The notes under the pieces are model-generated. The model did no database searches. It was not told the origin of the DNA and worked only from the letters and a program-made list of their open reading frames with translations. From Propionibacteriaceae bacterium (lineage in GTDB: Bacteria; Actinomycetota; Actinomycetes; Propionibacteriales; Propionibacteriaceae): 11,081 nucleotides of DNA. Positions 6,899-11,081 of the stretch are shown one piece after another. The first letter of the stretch is position 1. Every line of letters starts with the position of its first letter. The translations under genes and the position numbers were made by a program. The DNA lies in NCBI GenBank assembly GCA_031254155.1, contig JAIRVA010000154.1:1-11081 (forward strand). Direction: 5' to 3'.

Positions 6899-8437
6899 TC
6901 AGGCCTTCCTGAACATCGCGAGCATGCGCTGGGTGACGGTGAAGCCACCGAAAATGTTGATACTGGCGAGCAGAATCCCGATGACGCTGAGCACGGCCAC
7001 CAGGACGCCGACCGAGGCCGACTGGAGGCCGACGAGGGCGCCGACGATGATGATGCCCGAGATGGCGTTCGTGACGCTCATCAGCGGGGTGTGCAGCGAG
7101 TGGTTCACGTTGCCGATCACGTAGTACCCGATCACGACCGCCAGGGCGAAGACGAGGAAGTGCCCGAGCAGGCCCTCCGGCGACACCCAGAACAGCAGCA
7201 TGAGGGCGACCGCGCAGACCGCCATGACCGCCCAGGTCACCCTGGGGTCACGCTTCTTGGGCTCCGCCTTGGCCGGCCGGACCGGCTGGGCGGCGGCCGG
7301 GGGGGCCGCGGTCACGGCGACGGGCGGCGGCGGCCAGGTGACCTCGCCATCGCTCACCACGGCCATCGACCGCTGGACGACGTCGTTCATGTCGAGCACC
7401 ATCACCCCGTCCTTGGCCGGGGTGACGAGCTTCATGAGGTTGACGACGTTCGTTCCGTACAACTGCGAGGCCTGCGTCGGGAGGCGGGTGGGCAGGTCGG
7501 TGTACCCGATGATCTTGACCCCGTTGCTCGTGACGACGACCTTGTCCGGCGCCGAACCCGCGACGTTGCCGCCCGCGCCGGCCGCCATGTCGACGATCAC
7601 CGAACCCGGCTTCATGGTGGCCACCATCTCCTCGGTGAGGAGCCGGGGGGCGGGCTTGCCGGGAATCAGGGCCGTCGTGATGATGATGTCGGAGACCTTG
7701 GCCTGTTCGGCGTACATGGCCTCGGCGGCCTGGGCGTACGCCGCCGAGGCCTCTTTGGCGTACCCGTCCGTCGAAACCTGCTGCTCGGCGACCTTCACGG
7801 CGACGAAGTCGGCGCCCATCGACTCGACCTGTTCCGCGACCTCGGGCCGGATGTCGGTCGCGTGGACGACCGCGCCGAGCGAGTGGGCCGTCCCGATCGC
7901 GGCCAGACCCGCCACCCCGGCCCCGGAGACGAAGACGTGCGCCGGCGGTACCTTGCCGGCCGCCGTGACCTGGCCGGTGAAGAACGACCCGAACTCGTGC
8001 GCCGCCTCGATCACGGCCCGGTAGCCGCCGATGTTGGCCATCGACGACAAGACGTCCATCGACTGGGCGCGGGAGATGCGGGGCACGGAGTCCATCGCGA
8101 GCACCGTCAGGCCCTGGGCCGCCAGCTCCTTCAGCAGTTCCGGCGACCGCGGGGCCGCGACGAGTGCGATCAGAGTCGCCCCCTCGCTCATCGCCGCGAT
8201 CTCGGCGCTGATCGGCGGGTTGATCTTGCACACGACATCAGCCGCCCACGCGACGGCCCGGCCGACGATCTGGGCGCCCTGCGCCGCGTACTCCGAGTCG
8301 GGGTACGAAGCCTTCGCGCCGGCCCCCTCTACAACAACGACTTCATATCCCAGTTTGATAAGCTGCGCGACGGTTTTTGGTGTCGCGGCAACTCTGGTCT
8401 CCGCTGGGCCGGATTCCATGGGGATGCCGATCCGCAT
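6899..8437 (-). CDS. pntA: Proton-translocating NAD(P) transhydrogenase, alpha subunit (fused type)
   Basis: A 512-residue subunit binding NAD(H). Residues 1 to about 365 form soluble domain I. These include MRIGIP, ETRVAATPKTV (13-23), the SRAQSMD loop region (122-128), FTGQVTAAGKVPPAHV (153-168), the dinucleotide fold GAGVAGLAAIG (172-182) with acidic D195 ending strand two, TTALIPGKPAP (254-264) and the mobile loop GYTDLPTRLPTQASQLYGTN (311-330). A Pro/Ala linker (about 368-398) leads to four membrane helices in 400-495 and the end GGFTVTQRMLAMFRKA. This is the two-subunit E. coli-like form, in which soluble and membrane parts are fused. Mycobacteria and many other bacteria split it into PntAa and PntAb. 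ATG at 8437 has AAGGG five bases upstream, and upstream codons in this frame are non-homologous. tkt ends 64 bases before it. Confidence 0.97.
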   Translation of the reverse strand: MRIGIPMESGPAETRVAATPKTVAQLIKLGYEVVVVEGAGAKASYPDSEYAAQGAQIVGRAVAWAADVVCKINPPISAEIAAMSEGATLIALVAAPRSPELLKELAAQGLTVLAMDSVPRISRAQSMDVLSSMANIGGYRAVIEAAHEFGSFFTGQVTAAGKVPPAHVFVSGAGVAGLAAIGTAHSLGAVVHATDIRPEVAEQVESMGADFVAVKVAEQQVSTDGYAKEASAAYAQAAEAMYAEQAKVSDIIITTALIPGKPAPRLLTEEMVATMKPGSVIVDMAAGAGGNVAGSAPDKVVVTSNGVKIIGYTDLPTRLPTQASQLYGTNVVNLMKLVTPAKDGVMVLDMNDVVQRSMAVVSDGEVTWPPPPVAVTAAPPAAAQPVRPAKAEPKKRDPRVTWAVMAVCAVALMLLFWVSPEGLLGHFLVFALAVVIGYYVIGNVNHSLHTPLMSVTNAISGIIIVGALVGLQSASVGVLVAVLSVIGILLASINIFGGFTVTQRMLAMFRKA

Positions 8438-8468
8438 GTGATCCCTTCTGCTGTGAATGACGTTGGGC

Positions 8469-8497
8469 AGTCTACCGACTGTGTCAACCCCGGCCAA
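8469..8497 (-). promoter_or_regulatory. Possible promoter of pntAB in the tkt-pntA gap
   Basis: Minus-strand TTGGCC (8492-8497, four of six matches) lies 17 bases before TAGACT (8469-8474), which fits the actinobacterial TANNNT -10. The predicted leader is about 25 bases. The -10 lies within the short palindrome CAGTC-N4-GACTG (8468-8481). A perfect TTGACA also occurs at 8482-8487 but has no -10 at a proper distance. The pair may equally be transcribed from upstream of tkt. Confidence 0.35.
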
Positions 8498-8501
8498 ACC
8501 G

Positions 8502-10571
8502 TCAGTTCCCCAGAGCGGCTTTCGCCTCCTCGACGACCCGCGCCCAGGTGACGCCGTACTCGGTGTACAGTGTCCCGGCCGCCGCCGAGGCCCCGAAGTG
8601 GTCGATGCCGATCTTCCGGCCCTCACTACCAACGATCTCGGACCAGCCGTAGGTGACGCCGGCCTCGATGGACACCTTGGCGGCGCCCGCGGGGAGGAGG
8701 GCGGCCTTGTACTCCGCCGGCTGCGCCGCGTACCACTCCAGGCACGGCGCGGACACGACGCGGGTGGGCACACCCCCGGCCTCCAGGGTCTCCCGGGCGG
8801 CCACGGCGATCTCGACCTCGGAGCCGGTGGCGACGATGACGACGGCGGGCGTGCCCGTACTCGCCTCGACCAGGCAGTACGCGCCCTTGGCCATCTCCGA
8901 AGCCGGGGCGAACCCGTGCCCCCGGTCGAACGTCGTCACGTCCTGGCGGGTCAGGATCAGCGCCGTCGGATGGTCGTGGATGCCGAGGATCAGCTTCCAG
9001 GCCTCGGCCACCTCATTGGCGTCCGCCGGCCGGATGACGTCGAGACCCGGGATGAGCCGGAGCGAGGCGACGTGCTCGACCGGCTGGTGGGTCGGGCCAT
9101 CCTCGCCCACACCCACCGAGTCATGGGTCCACACGAAGACGGACGGGATGTGGGAGAGGGCCGCGATGCGCGGCGGGGTCCGCATGTAGTCGGAGAACAC
9201 GAGGAAGGTACCGCCGTACGCCCTGGTCAAACCGCTGTTGATCGCGTTGAGGATACCGCCCATGGCGTGCTCACGGATGCCGAAGTGCAGAACTCGTCCG
9301 TTCGGGGCGGGGTGCCAGTCGGCGCTCCCCCGGCTCGCGGGCAGGAAGGACGGCTGGCCCTTCATGGTCGTGTTGTTGGAGCCCGCGAGGTCGGCGGACC
9401 CGCCCCACAGTTCGGGCACGGCGTCGGCCAGCGCGCTCAGGACCTCACCCGAGGCGGCCCGCGTCGACTTCTGCCCGGCCGGGAAGACCGGGAGGGCCGC
9501 GTCCAGCTCCGCCGGCAGTTCCCGCGCCAGGACGCGGTCCAGCAGCGCCTTCCCCGCCGGGTTCGCCGCCGCCCAGGCCGCGAACCGGGCGTCCCAGGTC
9601 GCGCGGCAGGCCGCGGCCCGGTCCGCCGCGTTCGCCCGGGTGTACGCGATGACATCGTCGGCCACGTCAAAACTCTTCGCCGGGTCGAGCCCGAGCCGGG
9701 TCTTGAGCGCCGCGATCTCGGTGGCACCGATCTTCGCGCCGTGGACCTTCTCCGAGCCCGCCAGGTTCGGCAGCGGCCAGCCGATGACAGTGGTCACCTT
9801 GATGAAGCTCGGCCGGTCGGTGACCGCCTGCGCGGCCTCGATCGCCGCGTACAGCTCGTCCACCTTCTCCTCGTAGGTCGTGAGCCCGTTCGTGAAGTCG
9901 ACCGCCTGGACGTGCCAGCCGTACGCCGCGTACCGCGCGGCCACGTCTTCCGCCAGGGCGATGACCGTGTCGCCCTCGATGGAGATCCGGTTGTCGTCGT
10001 AGATCATGATGAGGTTGCCGAGCTGCTGCGTGGCCGCGAGCGACGAGGCCTCGGACGAGATGCCTTCCTCCATGTCGCCGTCGCCGCAGATGCAGTACAC
10101 GAAGTGGTCGAACACCGACTCACCCGGCGTGGCCGAGGGATCGAACAACTCCCGCTCCTTGCGGGCCGCCATCGCGAAGCCGACCGCGTTCGACACGCCG
10201 GCGCCGAGCGGCCCGGTCGTACATTCGACGCCCGCCGTGTGCCCGAACTCCGGATGCCCAGGTGTCCGGGAACCCCAGGTCCGGAACTGGGCGAGGTCGG
10301 CGAGTTCCAGCCCGAAGCCGGCGAGGTAAAGCTCCGTGTACTGGGTCAGCGACGAATGTCCGATTGACAAGACGAAACGGTCGCGCCCGAGCCAGGTTGG
10401 CTCGGCTGGGTCGACGTTCATGACCTTCTGGTAGAGCAGGTAGGCGATCGGCGCGACCGAGATCGCCGTCCCCGGGTGGCCGTTGCCCACCTTCTCGACG
10501 GCGTCCGCCGCCAGGACACGCGCCGCGTCCACCGCGCGCCGGTCGAGATCGTTCCAGTTGAGAGTGCTCAT
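8502..10571 (-). CDS. tkt: Transketolase
   Basis: A complete 689-residue cytoplasmic enzyme that moves two-carbon ketol units between sugar phosphates (xylulose 5-phosphate to ribose 5-phosphate or erythrose 4-phosphate) using thiamine diphosphate and a divalent metal. Motifs in order: GNGHPGTA (29-36, H32), SIGHSSLTQYTELYLAG (69-85, H72), TWGSRTPGHPE (98-108), TTGPLGAGVSNAVG (118-131), and the cofactor and metal motif GDGDMEEG (163-170) with DDNRISIEGDT (192-202). KVHGAKIG follows (275-282, H278), then FGIREHAMG with catalytic E434, RTPPRIAAL (464-472), and HDSVGVGEDGPTHQPVEH (483-500). The C-terminal domain includes ATGSEVEIA (581-589). Length is slightly above E. coli TktA (663). ATG at 10571 follows AGAAGG by seven bases. 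The more usual actinobacterial partner, tal or zwf, is not next to it; pntAB follows instead. The sequence does not resolve whether it belongs to a transaldolase cluster elsewhere. Confidence 0.97.
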   Translation of the reverse strand: MSTLNWNDLDRRAVDAARVLAADAVEKVGNGHPGTAISVAPIAYLLYQKVMNVDPAEPTWLGRDRFVLSIGHSSLTQYTELYLAGFGLELADLAQFRTWGSRTPGHPEFGHTAGVECTTGPLGAGVSNAVGFAMAARKERELFDPSATPGESVFDHFVYCICGDGDMEEGISSEASSLAATQQLGNLIMIYDDNRISIEGDTVIALAEDVAARYAAYGWHVQAVDFTNGLTTYEEKVDELYAAIEAAQAVTDRPSFIKVTTVIGWPLPNLAGSEKVHGAKIGATEIAALKTRLGLDPAKSFDVADDVIAYTRANAADRAAACRATWDARFAAWAAANPAGKALLDRVLARELPAELDAALPVFPAGQKSTRAASGEVLSALADAVPELWGGSADLAGSNNTTMKGQPSFLPASRGSADWHPAPNGRVLHFGIREHAMGGILNAINSGLTRAYGGTFLVFSDYMRTPPRIAALSHIPSVFVWTHDSVGVGEDGPTHQPVEHVASLRLIPGLDVIRPADANEVAEAWKLILGIHDHPTALILTRQDVTTFDRGHGFAPASEMAKGAYCLVEASTGTPAVVIVATGSEVEIAVAARETLEAGGVPTRVVSAPCLEWYAAQPAEYKAALLPAGAAKVSIEAGVTYGWSEIVGSEGRKIGIDHFGASAAAGTLYTEYGVTWARVVEEAKAALGN

Positions 10572-10618
10572 GCTGCGCCTTCTTGTCGGTTCCCAGTCAG
10601 GGAAGATTGTTGCGTCTT

Positions 10619-10645
10619 AGCCTATCCCAACAGTCACGGTTTCAA
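10619..10645 (-). promoter_or_regulatory. Possible tkt promoter
   Basis: Minus-strand TTGAAA (10640-10645) and TAGGCT (10619-10624) flank a 15-base spacer. TAGGCT fits TANNNT, but the spacer is shorter than the preferred 16-18, and the -35 overlaps the last codons of the upstream gene. The 62-base gap before tkt holds no hairpin terminator that I can see, so read-through from the upstream gene is possible. Confidence 0.25.
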
Positions 10646-11081
10646 GTGGCGCAGGACCGTCTGTCGTAGTCTCCAGAGGTCGCGCCCACGGTACGAGGAA
10701 CCGGTCGCATCGGGCGGGCCGTAGCGGGCGGCCTCCAGGTGGTCCCGGAGCCGCTCGAGCCCCGGACCCACGTCCCGTCCCAGACGGCTCCCGAGCCGGG
10801 CGACGGCCACCCGGACGCTCATCCCCTCCGTGAGGCAACCCGTCTGCAAGCCCCGGCGCCGGATGACCCGCCAGGCCCGTTCCGGGGAGTACGTGAGGAC
10901 GATGACCAGCCACACCAGCGCGACGACCACTCCCGAAGCCGCCAGGCCGCCGACCGTCCACCAGAGCCACGTCCAGGAGCGGGCGTGCGAGGCGGCCTGC
11001 GGCGTCGGGGTGGTCGCGGTGGTCGTCGGCGCGTCGGGTGTGGCCAGGGGTTCGCTCGGTTCCGCACCGGGCGTCGTCGGG
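10634..11081 (-). CDS. C-terminal part of a TgpA-like transglutaminase/DUF4129 membrane protein (5' end outside window)
   Basis: The frame is open from the window edge to TGA at 10636-10634, giving 148 visible residues. Order: a Pro/Thr/Ala-rich linker of about 30 residues; one strongly hydrophobic membrane segment starting SWTWLWW and running through VVVALVWLVIVL; then a basic cytoplasmic tail with YSPERAWRVIRRRGL, a short TEGMSVRVAVARLG stretch and LEAARYGP near the end. Linker, membrane helix and a tail ending in ARYGP-like sequence match the C-terminus of actinobacterial TgpA-type proteins: multi-helix membrane proteins with an outward transglutaminase domain and a DUF4129 tail, often encoded with MoxR and DUF58 genes. 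The catalytic domain is not in the window, so this is an inference from the tail alone. A short ORF starting at an internal GTG (10930) would cut the membrane segment and is not the real start. Confidence 0.55.
   Translation of the reverse strand, partial: PTTPGAEPSEPLATPDAPTTTATTPTPQAASHARSWTWLWWTVGGLAASGVVVALVWLVIVLTYSPERAWRVIRRRGLQTGCLTEGMSVRVAVARLGSRLGRDVGPGLERLRDHLEAARYGPPDATGSSYRGRDLWRLRQTVLRHLKP

Noticed and set aside
8482..8487. Perfect TTGACA as -35 of pntA
   Set aside because: No acceptable -10 lies 16-18 bases downstream; the TAGACT nearby is only seven bases away. TTGGCC with a 17-base spacer fits better.
6446..8551. Long plus-strand open frame (701 codons) across pntA/pntB
   Set aside because: It is antisense to clear PntA and PntB coding sequence, its translation is Arg/Asp/His/Gly-rich low-complexity text, and it has no family motif. 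It is a GC-rich shadow frame.
8438..8773. Longer N-terminus for pntA (start at 8773)
   Set aside because: The extra 112 residues are Arg/Ser/Pro-rich out-of-phase reading of the tkt end, while MRIGIP with AAGGG upstream is the normal family start.
8457..10367. Long plus-strand open frame (636 codons) opposite transketolase
   Set aside because: It is antisense to every conserved transketolase motif and Arg/Val/Gly/Asp-rich without domains; again a shadow of high GC content.

Overview
This window comes from a high-GC Gram-positive bacterium, most likely an actinomycete. The grounds are strong G/C third-position bias, a Pro/Thr-rich linker in a TgpA-like membrane protein, and a lipoprotein-type peptide-binding protein. 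I cannot fix the genus. Propionibacteriales-like organisms would fit, but that is a guess. All eight genes lie on the minus strand, so the order of transcription runs from high to low coordinates. I see no tRNA, rRNA, insertion sequence, CRISPR array, integrase or plus-strand gene. No gene-free stretch exceeds 300 bases; the largest gap is 160 bases (5331-5490).

Layout in transcription order: (1) 11081-10634 is the C-terminal end of a membrane protein with a Pro/Thr-rich linker, one membrane segment and a DUF4129-like tail, as in TgpA-type transglutaminases. (2) 10571-8502 is a complete transketolase. (3) 8437-6899 and 6897-5491 are pntA and pntB, a complete two-subunit proton-translocating NAD(P) transhydrogenase. 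(4) From 5330 to beyond position 1 lies a peptide ABC transporter operon in the classic order: binding lipoprotein, permease B, permease C, ATPase D, ATPase F. The last gene is cut by the window edge.

The genes fall into two functional blocks. Transketolase (non-oxidative pentose phosphate pathway) sits directly upstream of the transhydrogenase, which uses the proton gradient to reduce NADP+ with NADH. Together they form a carbon and NADPH supply block. The oligopeptide/dipeptide importer is a separate unit with its own promoter-like region, where several TTTGGC/GTGCCA inverted repeats overlap the probable -35 and -10 boxes. Inside the importer operon the permease and ATPase genes touch or overlap (8-nt overlap, 1-nt gap, 4-nt GTGA overlap). 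The binding-protein gene is set apart by 129 nt carrying a strong hairpin, the usual arrangement for making more binding protein than membrane components.

I found no new biological system. This looks like ordinary chromosomal housekeeping and transport DNA. The points most worth a second look are the operator-like repeat cluster upstream of the binding protein, the unusual number of paired cysteines in the outward-facing parts of the importer, the fused E. coli-type PntA in an apparent actinomycete, and a 10-bp motif shared by the pntA and dppA upstream regions.
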